DNA from: Paragorgia papillata
Lineage: Eukaryota > Cnidaria > Anthozoa > Scleralcyonacea > Coralliidae
Reading direction: 5' to 3'
NCBI GenBank assembly: GCA_035771165.1
Contig: JAWNZC010000446.1
Span: 1,612,001-1,676,000, forward strand
DNA: 64,000 nt
Position 1 is the stretch's first letter. Each line of letters opens with the position of its first letter. This document shows positions 36,159 to 46,949 of the stretch, piece by piece. The notes under the pieces were generated by a model. It did not search any database. It was not told where the DNA came from and saw nothing but the letters and a program-made list of their open reading frames with translations. The translations under genes were made by a program, and so were the position numbers.

Positions 36159-37033
36159 CAATAATTTGAATAGTACGTGCGTTTTTATTGGTCGATAGCC
36201 ATGATCTATAAAAGGACAGATGCACAGATTACGTCACTGACGTGGTCTGATTTCTCTAAACCAATCACGGATCTCACTGCAACATCACGAGCCAATGACG
36301 TTGCCTGATTTGTATAGATCATGGATCACGTCAGTTGAAGTGATTTATCTTTTTCATTGCCCCGAAAATTCGCCGGGAAAATTTAATAAGTTTGCTAAAA
36401 CATAATTTTTCTATTTGTGTAAAAATTATTAATTTTTTACTAATAATTACTAATGTTTTATTGTATAAAACAAATAGATTCCATTTTTTTGTTGTCTGTT
36501 CAGTTGTAGATGCACAGAAGACGTAACAACTCGACTGCGTCTCGTGGGCCACTTTTATATATATAAATATATATATATATATGGTATATTGCTCTATCTA
36601 TATGGTATTGAGCACTCTCTAACATTTCGTGAACCATAACTCACTTATATATATATATATATGTATGTATATGTATAAACAAATGTATTATAATGTCTGA
36701 TGCCTACGTATACCTCGCCCACCCAACTTCACTATATAAATTGTTGTCTCTTTAGTATTTATTGCATGAATAATATACAATCCAACATTTTTTTTAAGTA
36801 AATTGGAACTTACTTAATATTAGGAGCTTTATTCTTGACAGAAAATATCACTGAATTAATTTATAAGAGAGTAGTTAATACCAGCGAAGTTCTTATATAC
36901 ATGTAGAAGAGCTAGGATTTAAACTAGATTTGGAGTCGGCTCTTCTAAGTTTAGAAACCAATGATAAAAATAATTAATCGGTAGGCCGAGACGCTTTATA
37001 ATTAATAAAGGAACATGAAAGAAGCGACCTAGC
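36154..37033. other. Intergenic, no gene recognised
   Basis: The start (36170-36340) has paired ATGATCTATA/TATAGATCATG, CCAAT motifs and TGACGT motifs, probably a MITE remnant. Nothing else was recognised. Confidence 0.45.
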
Positions 37034-37267
37034 TGCCTCTATATTTGATGTTTTTTATGTTTTTATAATTTTGTTTATATATATGTAATCAGTTTTGCGT
37101 GATTATAGAATTCTCTATTTTTAGCACTATGAGATAAACAAATGTGTAAATGCCTCTATATTTGATGTTTTTTATGTTTTTATAATTTTGTTTATATACA
37201 TGTAATCAGTTTTGCGTGATTATAGAATTCTCTATTTTTAGCACTATGAGATAAACAAATGTGTAAA
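37034..37267. repeat. Tandem duplication of a 117-bp unit
   Basis: TGCCTCTATATTTGATG... runs from 37034 to 37150 and repeats from 37151 with almost no change, the main difference being one TA-run position. Near-identity indicates a recent duplication or an assembly duplication. Confidence 0.9.
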
Positions 37268-38066
37268 TGTTTGATTGATTTTGCCTATAAGCCCTTTTCC
37301 TAACTCGCCCACGTTTAGTTTTTACCTCCCCCCCCCCTTTCTCTCTCTCCTTCGCAACTTTAAATAGATTGTTGTTAAAAATTGTGGAAATTTCTTGAAA
37401 GAAAATCAAATTAATTTTGGAAGATTAGAAAATTATTTTAGAATACAGATTTTGAATATTTCTATTTTGAGTTTATTGAGTTTTTCTATTGTGATTAGTT
37501 GTTTTTGACGACGAAATTTGCAACTCCTCGTGAAAGGAACATACTATAGTCTTTTGAGTTTTTTATTTGAAAACGGACTGATTACGAGTAGACGTATCTA
37601 CTGGAAGTATAAGACGCAATACCTGACAAAAATCGATGTCTTCCACTTCTTCTACACGACATGTTCAATGACTGATTAGAGAGTAATTTTCTTGTCTCTA
37701 ACTTACGAAATAGATTTATGATGAAAAATCCATTTATATATCTACCGTACGATCACACGCACACTATTTCTTTAAAATTTACTGACATTGTTGATGTTTT
37801 TTGGCGTCGAGCGAATTGTTAATTTCTTATGGCTTATAGTTATGAACGAAACAATCATTACATGGAAATAATATATTAAGGGTTGCTTTTTTATTTGAAT
37901 TTTTATTAATGTTTAATGATATTGCATCAGATACTATTTTGGAAACGTGTCAGTGTTTACATTGCCAAAATGCTAAAAGTTATAACTTAATGTAATATGG
38001 GTGCTAATGTATCAGCTTATCCATGGTTAAAGTAATCTTACAAGAACTAAGCTATATACAAATTAT

Positions 38067-38290
38067 GTTCTAAGGATTTTGGGTGAAGGAAAATTCGAGT
38101 GTACAATATATACATTTTAAGACCAAACCGGGACCAGTCGCAAGGTCGTGGGTTCAATTCCTGCCGGAAGGCCTGTGTGTAGTTGCATTTTTCGCAACTG
38201 GTCCCGGTTTGGTCTTAAAATGTATATATTCTACACTCGAATTTTCCTTCACCCAAAATCCTTAGAACATGCTATGTAATCGAGTGAAAT
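38067..38290 (+). mobile_element. SINE copy converted to a palindrome
   Basis: The right half (38139-38290) matches the B-box, body and tail of the SINE at 38384. The left half (38067-38138) is the tail of the same SINE in inverted orientation, so 38067-38138 pairs with 38196-38268 (GGTCTTAAAATGTATATATT and complement). The A-box part of the head is missing. Confidence 0.8.
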
Positions 38291-38383
38291 GCCCAATATC
38301 ACTTATAATATACCCAATTCTCTCCTGGCATTACCACCTTATTATATATACAGAACTCGCGATCAAGCTCTCGGCAACGCCCT

Positions 38384-38590
38384 CCGTGGCTCAGTGGTCA
38401 GAGCATTGCACTAGAATCGCAAGGTCGTGGGTTCAATTCCTGCCGGAAGGCCTGTGTAGTTGCATTTTTCGCAACTGGTCCCGGTTTGGTCTTAAAATGT
38501 ATATATTCTACACTCGAATTTTCCTTCACCCAAAATCCTTAGAACATGCTATGTAATCGAGTGAAATGCCCAATATATATCACTTATTAT
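38384..38590 (+). mobile_element. tRNA-derived SINE
   Basis: The head has a pol III A box TGGCTCAGTGG (38391-38401) and B box GGTTCAATTCC (about 38429-38439) at tRNA-like spacing. A unique body follows (GCAACTGGTCCCGGTTTGG), then CACTCGAATTTTCCTTCACC and an AT-rich end. Not a functional tRNA: no convincing cloverleaf or acceptor stem. Confidence 0.85.
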
Positions 38591-40445
38591 ATACAAATTA
38601 TATATACAGTTTTATTTACATAGTAATATACAGATTAACGCTTAACTGTGATTCTTAAGCGTTTAAATGCAAAGCGCAAAAAGGAACTCACTATACACAC
38701 GGTTTTGCACTAAAAACCTTTTAAATATACATGTCACATGAAGGTATAAACTATTATCTTATGTTACATGTAAACTTCATGTATAAATTCATGTAAACTT
38801 TATAGTTTTTAAAATAACGTTTGCCAGTTTTTCCTATGAGGAAAACGATCTTTTATCTTGACCACATTTTTTTTTTCAAGCTATTGAATATCTCCACGCA
38901 ATTTGATAGCACGTGTGAATAATAGAGTATACTTGTCAATACCTCCTTATATATATACTTCACTCAGCATGATCACACCATCACATCAATCCCATGTTGA
39001 TTAAGAATCAACATGAATGTCAACAAATCATGCCTAAAGATACAATCATTAACACAGCGTCCCACGGTTCACACCTTTTTGCCTTAAATTCAACGTTTTT
39101 TCATCCTATTGGTGCGCAAATCTATCAAAGGAATATTTCAGTCATTTTGCTGATTAGCAAGGCCGAACAAATTAGTTCAAAACCATAAACAATATCTAAA
39201 TGACTTCTTTGAAGCTATTGATTTTGGTGGTATAGACATTGTAAAAAAGAAAATTGTGCGAAAACATCTGTATTGATATAATTGAAAACCATGCAGCTAA
39301 ATTGGAAACAGAAGGAAATCGTTTTCCTTTTTGTTTTACTTAAACGTTTTAAACCAGTACTGTCATACTTCGATTCTTAGACTTTTATAATTTGAAAAAC
39401 AAATAGACCAACTGCTGCGCATCGGCATTTTCTCGATTAGAAAATCCAATGTTAAAACGTGCACTCAGAACATAAATGTATACTCATTTTAAATATGCAT
39501 TCTCCTGCTGTTCAGGTTCGGTCTTCTGGTAAATCTAATGAGACACATATAGAGGACGGCATAAAACCGCATGTAATGTTTACGGTATGTCTAAGTGAAT
39601 ATCCTGTTATCTTATTCCTGTTACCTACAGTGTATATTCTATTTTAAACATGCGCATTTTTTTATCCAAAATGAAGCATTAAATTACGCACGCACTATAC
39701 GCTACAATTTATAATCCTATATATTTGTATGCCACTAGTTACTAATGTAACTTTTTTCGTTGGCATAATAAAGTAACAATTAGAACTTTGGGGAATGTGC
39801 ATGCATGGGCGTAATTTAGAAAATGTATAGGATGTTGGATTGTTAGCAAACGTGTAAGGTTGGGTTTATAAGCTAAACTGTATCCCAATTTTCCATTGGG
39901 AGTAAACAAGGTTCTGGACTGGAACCTGTGGTTGCAAACAATCTATATCGTATACTTGCAATAAAGCTCAACAAACGCTTGTCGCAGCTTGCATCGTAGT
40001 CGCAAGTGTAAGTGCGATCGTTAATGAGATAAGATTACGAAGCCGCAAGTTTGTCATCCACGTAATAAGTTGCATTTTTAGTTGTTTTTACATATTAGAC
40101 AAATCAATGCTTTAAGAATCAAACTTAAATTAAGCCGAGTTTGAATTTAAAATTTCTTTGTACTTTACGCAGAATATTTAGAACAGTCGTGCTTTGCTAT
40201 ATGCTACAACTCTGTTCTGCCGATGGCAGCTGTCCCGGTAATTGCCACAGGCAAAACAAACTAGATTTGCAGAGAACAGGGTTCCTTTAATTAACACTTT
40301 TACCGACCCATTACAGCTATTACGCTGATTATAATCAGTGTGTCGAACAACAAAGAAAATAGGAAGCCGCTATAGTCAGTGTACTTATATATAACCTCAT
40401 ATTATTACGTCGTGTCAGTTGAGTAGTACTTGGCATGGTGTAGTC
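38591..40445. other. Intergenic, upstream of the GPCR
   Basis: AT-rich. No exon or repeat of note. A TATATATAA run at about 40386-40394 lies some 55 bp before the GPCR start and could be a TATA box, unproven. Confidence 0.45.
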
Positions 40446-41498
40446 ATGAATTTCAATTTTACATCACTCTCGACTACGTTGATAACAGTTGATAACAGTA
40501 CATCACGCCCAACACGCGCTTTCAGCACATTCTACGACGTATGGTATGTTTTGTTTTTCATTGTTGTGTCCTTGAATTTTATCGGAAACATCCTAGTAAT
40601 GGTAGCTATTGCAACGGACAGCAAGTTTCACAGCACGACGAATTTTCTTTTCATAAACATGGCTTTTTCCGATTTTCTGGCTGGAGTATTCGCGCTCCTC
40701 TGGTACGTAGTCAACAACGTTACACCCGAATGGCGAAGCGAGTGGGTCTGTCGTGTGGTAGCTGCCAACAGTATTACCGTACTCAGTGGACTCGTGTCGA
40801 TTTTTACATTGTCTGCTATCACCTTGGAGAGATACAGCGCAATAGTACGGCCGCTCGAACATAGGATGTCTTGGCTACGTTTTAAAGTTATGCTCTTGCT
40901 GATATGGACCTTGGGCATTGTTTTCTCCTCACCCTATGTTATCTTTACGAATATTGTTGAAAACAACAACACCAAACGTTGCATGTTTCTTCTTGGACCA
41001 GGACAGTGGGAACGTCAGTTTTTGACTACACTTGTCTTCGTGTTCATGTACGTCTGTCCAAACACTATCATCTGCGTTGCCTATGTAAAGCTAGTGAAAC
41101 ACCTCTGGTTCACAGAAGAAAACGAATCGATGCAAAAGTCTCGTCAAGCGTTGCTGCGTTCTCGTAAAAAAATAACAAAGTTACTGGGTTCCGTCCTGAT
41201 CGTGTTTAACCTTTGCACATTCCCAAACTGTGTCGCCGATTTTATGCTGAGTTTTGGCCTTATAGGCTACGGACACAAATTCCCAACTATCGTATTTCTA
41301 ATACAGCTCATGTCGACTTGCGTCAACCCACTCATATTTTTCATTCAGAGTAACCAGTTTAGAAATTGGTTGATTAGCCTACTTTTTTGTAGAGCTAAAA
41401 AGATAAACAGATGGAGTACTTTTCGAGGAACAGGCATGTCTTCAAAATCTCTTCGATCGCTATCTGCAGTATCAAACCAACGCCAAGCAATAGTGTGA
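40446..41498 (+). CDS. Class A (rhodopsin-like) G protein-coupled receptor
   Basis: Intronless frame, 350 aa from the ATG at 40446. The frame is open upstream only from a TTG at 40419, so ATG is preferred. Seven hydrophobic segments are visible. Key class A features: Asn in IGNILVMVAIATD (TM1), Asp in NMAFSDFLAG (TM2), Cys at the start of TM3 (SEWVCRVVAANS) with a partner Cys in extracellular loop 2 (TKRCMFLLG), ERY in place of DRY at the end of TM3, FNLCTFPN (CxxP-like) in TM6 and NPLIFFIQSNQFR in place of NPxxY in TM7. The N terminus has N-glycosylation sequons (NFT, NST). A short Ser/Arg-rich tail follows. Probably a peptide or amine-type receptor of the surface membrane; ligand cannot be assigned. 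Confidence 0.93.
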   Translation: MNFNFTSLSTTLITVDNSTSRPTRAFSTFYDVWYVLFFIVVSLNFIGNILVMVAIATDSKFHSTTNFLFINMAFSDFLAGVFALLWYVVNNVTPEWRSEWVCRVVAANSITVLSGLVSIFTLSAITLERYSAIVRPLEHRMSWLRFKVMLLLIWTLGIVFSSPYVIFTNIVENNNTKRCMFLLGPGQWERQFLTTLVFVFMYVCPNTIICVAYVKLVKHLWFTEENESMQKSRQALLRSRKKITKLLGSVLIVFNLCTFPNCVADFMLSFGLIGYGHKFPTIVFLIQLMSTCVNPLIFFIQSNQFRNWLISLLFCRAKKINRWSTFRGTGMSSKSLRSLSAVSNQRQAIV

Positions 41499-41502
41499 TG
41501 AT

Positions 41503-41505
41503 TGT

Positions 41506-41561
<56 letters not shown>

Positions 41562-41562
41562 T
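41503..41562. repeat. (TTTA)n microsatellite
   Basis: About 15 TTTA units starting 5 bp after the GPCR stop codon, so probably in its 3' UTR. Confidence 0.95.
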
Positions 41563-41801
41563 ATGTGTCTGCATATGTTGGTATACTGTGTGTCTACCTG
41601 CACGTGAAGCAGAATCTGAAAAGGATTAAAGTTATAAATTGTACAAGTCAATAAGGCCATTGACTCCTAAAAACTACGTGATTTATTATATAAGCTGTTG
41701 ACATTCTTAGGATGGAAAATAATAATCACTAAATTGTATCTGTCATTGGATATTGTAATGAAATTTGAAACATTAGAAACTTTGTATTGTACGAAAATGT
41801 G

Positions 41802-42776
41802 CATGTTTTAATGTTTTATTAAGTTAATCATTTTTCAAACACTCTGTTAAATATATTGCACGAAAGGGGTGCATGGGGCATGTGTCTTCCTTAAAATTTA
41901 TTGTGTCTTCTAATTGAAATTTGTGATGTCAAAACAAAGTTCTCAAAATGCATACAGCCATAGGTACACGCCTTATAAGTTTCACACGAAAATAGTTTTT
42001 TTTGTTCAATACTACCATCTTATTCGAGTATACATTTTAAGATTGAAATACCTACCAGTTAAGTTGCTACTCGAATATGACGGTTTTGAAGCTCAGCAAT
42101 TTTGTGGAGGACTTTGCCTGCTCAACAGAAAACCCGAATGACTTTGCGATCTTTAGCAGTGAGGCTCTATATAGCATCTCCATAGCATATATTGTAAATA
42201 CGCAACCTCGTTCCCAGGGCATTTGAGGAAGGAAGCGAGCAGGCCGATCAAACACCCTAGCAAAGGCTGGAATCACGTGAGAAAATATTCCAATATATTT
42301 GGAAAATTTTCCCACCAGATTGACCACCGGGCTTCTGGTCTATGTAATGAACTGATTTAATTAATGATTAAATAAGCCATTGTATTGGTCACTCTACGAC
42401 AAATCCAACATGCTAAAATAGCTCAAAATAACCTTAACACACTGAAATACACTTGCCGTGGTTGTTGTTTGTGGCGAATTTGCGATGATATGTTGGTTTG
42501 AAGAGTTTCATGATTGCTCCAGACCAACCCATATATATATTGCCCGTATATATATACCAACCCAAATATATCTCAAACGTCCTGGGGACGAGGTTGGTAA
42601 ATACGTATCGGTAATGCTAATGAATATATGTATTTTAATTGTTGTTTGTGTACTTTTTTGTATATATGCATGGTCAGCGTAAATGTAGTGTTCAGGTATG
42701 CATGATCAATTAACAACAACGCAGTTAGAACAAGACTCGTGTTTTTGAAATGAATGTCGACGAATTTTCTTACTTG
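41802..42776 (+). repeat. Dispersed ~600-bp repeat, copy 1 (interrupted)
   Basis: Matches 52706-53373 in the same orientation from GTTTTAATGTTTTATTAAGT to GACGAATTTTCTTACT. Copy 1 is interrupted at 42202-42596 by a hAT-like element; copy 2 is the uninterrupted version of the site. Nature unknown: no ORF, no inverted ends seen. Confidence 0.85.
42202..42596. mobile_element. Non-autonomous hAT-like element, GTAAATAC target duplication
   Basis: Left GCAACCTCGTTCCCAGGGC, right complement CAACCTCGTCCCCAGG. GTAAATAC occurs at 42194-42201 and 42597-42604. The paralogous repeat at 53.2 kb reads straight through with a single GTAAATAC, confirming the insertion boundaries. 395 bp, non-coding. Confidence 0.88.
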
Positions 42777-43406
42777 GAAGAAAGAAACTAATATTTTTGC
42801 GCGTACACGCGTCTGACGCAGGCTGGTATAGTAAAACGTGTTAACAACGTAAATATTGAAAATCTATATTCATGTTCTCTTACCTTCTTCTCTGTCTTGA
42901 TAAGTTCCCTATAATTGTTTGCCGTCCACCGCCGCCTCGCTATTGAAGAACTCCTTCGCTTTGCTTGGTGTGCTAGCTATAAATCGCATTCGCTGAAGCG
43001 AAATTCGGCTTCCTGCCGCTTGCTCTCGCGAACGCTCGTACAGCTGAGCATTCGTATTTACGATAAGGCCTTAGCAACCAGTATCCGCAAAAAAGAAACC
43101 GAGCCGAAACCTAGACTCGGTCTACCACAGATAGCCCGAGTAAATCACAGGTACCCCAAGCTCAAACTATGAGTTGATGTTTACTAGTTTATTATATTTT
43201 CAACGGTTATTATAACGAAGTGACTGTTAAAGCTGTAAAATTTGATATAAATGCTTACCTTTTATCTTTGTGTGTTAATTTGTTGATTTGTCCGTGTAAA
43301 GAAACTGATTTGGACGTTCACACGCCTTTGAACAACTCGCATTACTGATAGCCTGATTTTGTAGTAATAGAGAAGGTTGCTTATCGGCCGATAAGCAGTC
43401 TCCTAC

Positions 43407-45647
43407 CCAACCTCGTACCCAGGGTCTTACCTCCGCTCCCCCGCCCCCGCCCACCGCTTCGGAAAGACCCAACCTCGTACCCAGGGCCAAAGACCCTGGT
43501 ACACTCTGGTCACGTGCTTCCCAAAATATGGGCAGTCAGTGTGACCAGATTTGGTAATTTTAATTACTTTTGGTAATATTTCGCGATTTTTCGGACTTTT
43601 TTGGTAATTGAAAATTTTTGGTAATTTTTTTAGTAATTTCTCTTAAAGTTAGTAATATTTTGGTTATCAACCAAATACGCCATAATGACACAACCTGTTA
43701 TTCAAAAATTCAATGAGAACAGTTGCAGGTCCATGCCTGCAAAGCTGTACATCCCAATTGCAAGCTGCTGGTCCAAGCTTAGCCTGGCACCCTGGCCCAA
43801 TTTAGTTATATTTATTCAATGAAAGACCGCTAAAAGTGAACAGTGGAACGGAAATTTTTGTAAACATTAATTATTCAGTTATGTTAATGCATCGCAAAGG
43901 ATTCTGGTTAAGAATATTTGTTGAGTCGAGAGTATAAATAATAAATTATACTATAGAGCTATTATTTAGCCATGCATTCATCGCTGTTTTACTGATTTTC
44001 AGACCACTTTGGTTGACAGCAGAAATTTAGTAATTTTTTCTACATTTTGGTAATTTTTTGCATGCTTATTTAGTAATTGCCTTGCAAAATATCTGGTCAC
44101 ACTGTGGGCAGTACAAAATAAATTTAGTGTGGGTAGGGTGGTACAAAAAACTTTCTCGATTTACCGACCGGAGTAGTGTTTATACAAAATGCAAAACATC
44201 TGGCCAGATGAAATGTCACGACTCACGAAAGGTGCACAACGGCTTGGAGAAACAATCCGAAACGAGATACAATTTAATAAGAATGCCAAAGTCTCAAAGA
44301 TCAATATTTTGCTGGCTTTGTAGCGCTGGCGACATGTGTTATTTATTGATGGGAGAATATTCGTTTTAAGCATTTGAATCGCGAGGCTTTTAACTGGACG
44401 TATTCACTTAAATATAACGGCAGCTTTCACGTGTGGTATTCAACAACGTACAGGTGAAACACATACGTATTTTATTGTTTATATTGAGAGTTTGAAACAG
44501 TCTTCCATTTCATTAGGTTTACTGTGCTGCGTTGTTTTGACCAGTTCTCATGCCGACAAAATTATGGTCAGTCATCCACGAACATGATAATTGATAAATA
44601 TATTTGATATAAAATGCCAATTTTCAAGTTCATTTTAAAAAGGTTAGTCGATATCCGTACCTATTATATTTTAAACAATTGGCGAGGGACTATAATTTAA
44701 TACGACGTGTTATTATTAATAGTCCGAAAAGCGGCGGGTTTAGGTTGTTGCATGTAAAACGATCAAAACTAAAAGATACGTAACAAGTTAACTTGAAAGG
44801 GGGTTTCTTTATCGGACAAGAAGTTTGTGACAGCAAAGAAGCAGAAAAATCGATAAGACTCGCTCGCTTTCTTGAAGTATACTGAAAGTACTATTTCTTT
44901 AAGTAAACAACACAGCGCATTCAGAAATGCAGACAGATGACAACAAAGGTTCGACATTTCACCTTTGCCTTATTAAATGTGTCTAGTGTCTTGCTGTACC
45001 ATTATAGAATGATCTTGGTTTCAAATATTTTACTATTTTAGTACTGTTTATTTTTGTTTATTTGTCGTACGTTGATTAATACTATTATTCGATATTTTAA
45101 TATACTTTGCCGAATGGAGGAGCGGCAACAGTTTTCGTAGTGGCGTATTCATATTTCATGATCGAGCGACGAAAGATCAAATTTGCGGAGTAACTGGAGT
45201 TTATATCAATAGAAAAATGATAATAAGACATCGATTAATCGACTACATATTGTATAATTTAAGCACCCAGGTTGACGATTATTAAACGAATGGGAACATC
45301 AAAAGCTTTCTTCATTGTAAACTTAAATAAACACAGCGATTTATTATAAACTAAAAACAATAGCTGTCAAAACAACTTGTTTCAATTTTAAAATCGTATC
45401 ACCGGTTTAACGATTCATTTCAAAACCTAATACCAGAAAACAAAACAACATACGTATACATGCATTTCTTCGACTTTCCAGCGAGGTCAAGCCACAGAAT
45501 AAATACTAAGGTCAAGCATTGATACGCAGGGGACACTCCCACAGTCGAAAATGTTGATAGACGACACGTGACCAGCGTGTACCAGGGTCTTTCCGAAGCG
45601 GTGGGCGGGGGCGGGGGAGCGGAGGTAAGACCCTGGGTACGAGGTTG
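43407..45647. mobile_element. hAT-like element (2.2 kb), TCTCCTAC target duplication
   Basis: TCTCCTAC at 43399-43406 and 45648-45655 flanks termini CCAACCTCGTACCCAGG and CCTGGGTACGAGGTTG. Subterminal arms (CGCTTCGGAAAGACCC with GCGGGGGAGCGGAGG) are inverted over about 85 bp; the left end also contains a second internal CAACCTCGTACCCAGGG. A further element is nested at 43537-44104. The remaining interior has no recognisable transposase. Confidence 0.85.
43537..44104. mobile_element. Second hAT-type element nested inside, TGGGCAGT target duplication
   Basis: Termini CAGTGTGACCAGAT and ATCTGGTCACACTG are perfect inverted repeats, flanked by TGGGCAGT at 43529-43536 and 44105-44112. The inside is AT-rich with many TTTGGTAATTTT repeats and a fragment like the 54.6-kb MITE end (TAGCCTGGCACCCTGG at about 43779). 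568 bp, non-coding. Confidence 0.9.
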
Positions 45648-46120
45648 TCTCCTACCTTCTCTATTATTAAGAGAGTATCAGTAATGCCAGTTGTTCAAAG
45701 GCGTGTGAACGTCCAAATCAGTTTCCTTACCCGGACAAATCAACAAATTAACACACAAAGATAATAAAAGGTAAGCATTTATATCAAATTTTACAGCTTT
45801 AACAGTCACTTCGTTATAATATAAACCGTTGAAAATATAATAAACTAGTAAACATCGTCTCATAGTTTGCGCTTGGGGTACCTGTGAGTAAATATATAGT
45901 AGCTTGTAATTAAAATTAACGAAACGCGTAAAAGTGCCCTTCGTCAGAGAGAAACGTTTCTCTCTGATCTGACGAAACGTTTACTGCAGCCTTCGCTCGA
46001 AACGTTAAACTTCTACGTGACCAAGTCTTATATTTATAGCACACCAAGCAAAGCGAAGGAGTTCTTCAATAGCTAAACGGCGGTGGATGGCAAACAATTA
46101 TAGGGAAGTTAGAAGTCTAA

Positions 46121-46949
46121 CGTTTGAAGGCTTCGGCAGTATATCCATGCTCGCTTCTTCTATATATTTAAGTATAAATCTCATCAGATTTTAAGCTATA
46201 TATCGTTTTAGCATTATTCTATTAAACTTAAATAAATAATATATGCCAAAGAAAATTCTTGACAGCGTGAGACTTACCGCGGACTCCAAACACACATAGA
46301 TTTGTTATTATATGACAACAATACACAAAAGGACATACGTTACAAGGCTAAATAAATTGAATATGTTAATGTCTTCAAATATCTTCGTCAAAAACACGCT
46401 ATAGCATGCAAGTATCTGTTTCTACCATAATTTGTATAAATAATTGAGAATTGGCTATGCGACCAGAAAAGAAATTTGTTTTGCTTGAAAAAAGTTATTC
46501 AAATGAATAGCAAAGATTAGAGGTAAAAGTAGTATATTTCAAGCTCAATTTCTTAACATGAGAGCGTGTAATTTCCTCATGTTGCTCTTGAAATCAATAG
46601 ACCATATGGTCTGCACGTGTAGCTTTATATTAAATATCAAAAAGGCTATTCGATATTAAGCAATCGATCTAACCATTTTAAAAATTGAAAAATGAATTTA
46701 AGTTTAACTGATGTCTCTTAGACTATAACTGACGCCTTTGTTCTTTGTAATCGAAGAACCTGTGACACAAAACTGAAATAGAAAAACTTGCCATTATTTC
46801 CTTGTTCCTTACAAAACACGTTAAAACGTGAAACGGCGGAACCACAGACTCGGAATTAGCTAGCATTAAGCTTTGTGTTTTATTCAGCGAGAGTCATACG
46901 AACCCTAGAAGCCGTGAGAGAAGGATCGTTCTATTAGATACGTTGTAAA
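46121..46949. other. Upstream region of the lectin gene
   Basis: No repeat or exon recognised; it presumably includes the promoter and 5' UTR of the gene starting at 46950. Confidence 0.4.

Larger units (their letters stand above)
42880..46120. mobile_element. Large foldback (inverted-repeat) element carrying nested insertions
   Basis: Left arm, about 42900-43398, and right arm, about 45656-46115, are inverted copies. Shared stretches include TTCCCTATAATTGTTTGCC, GAAGAACTCCTTCGCTTTGC, ACAGGTACCCCAAGC and TGATTTGTCCGTGTAAAGAAA with their complements. In the middle of each arm a block of 150-220 bp differs. The inner 43407-45647 segment is a later insertion. No transposase was seen. Confidence 0.75.

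Noticed and set aside
38384..38460. Possible tRNA gene
   Set aside because: A and B boxes are present, but there is no convincing cloverleaf or acceptor stem, and the sequence continues into a SINE body shared with a neighbouring copy.
45915..46060. Second hammerhead-like signal (CTGACGA and CGAAACG motifs)
   Set aside because: The conserved boxes are present but no stem II can be formed between them on either strand. Probably decayed retroelement repeat sequence.
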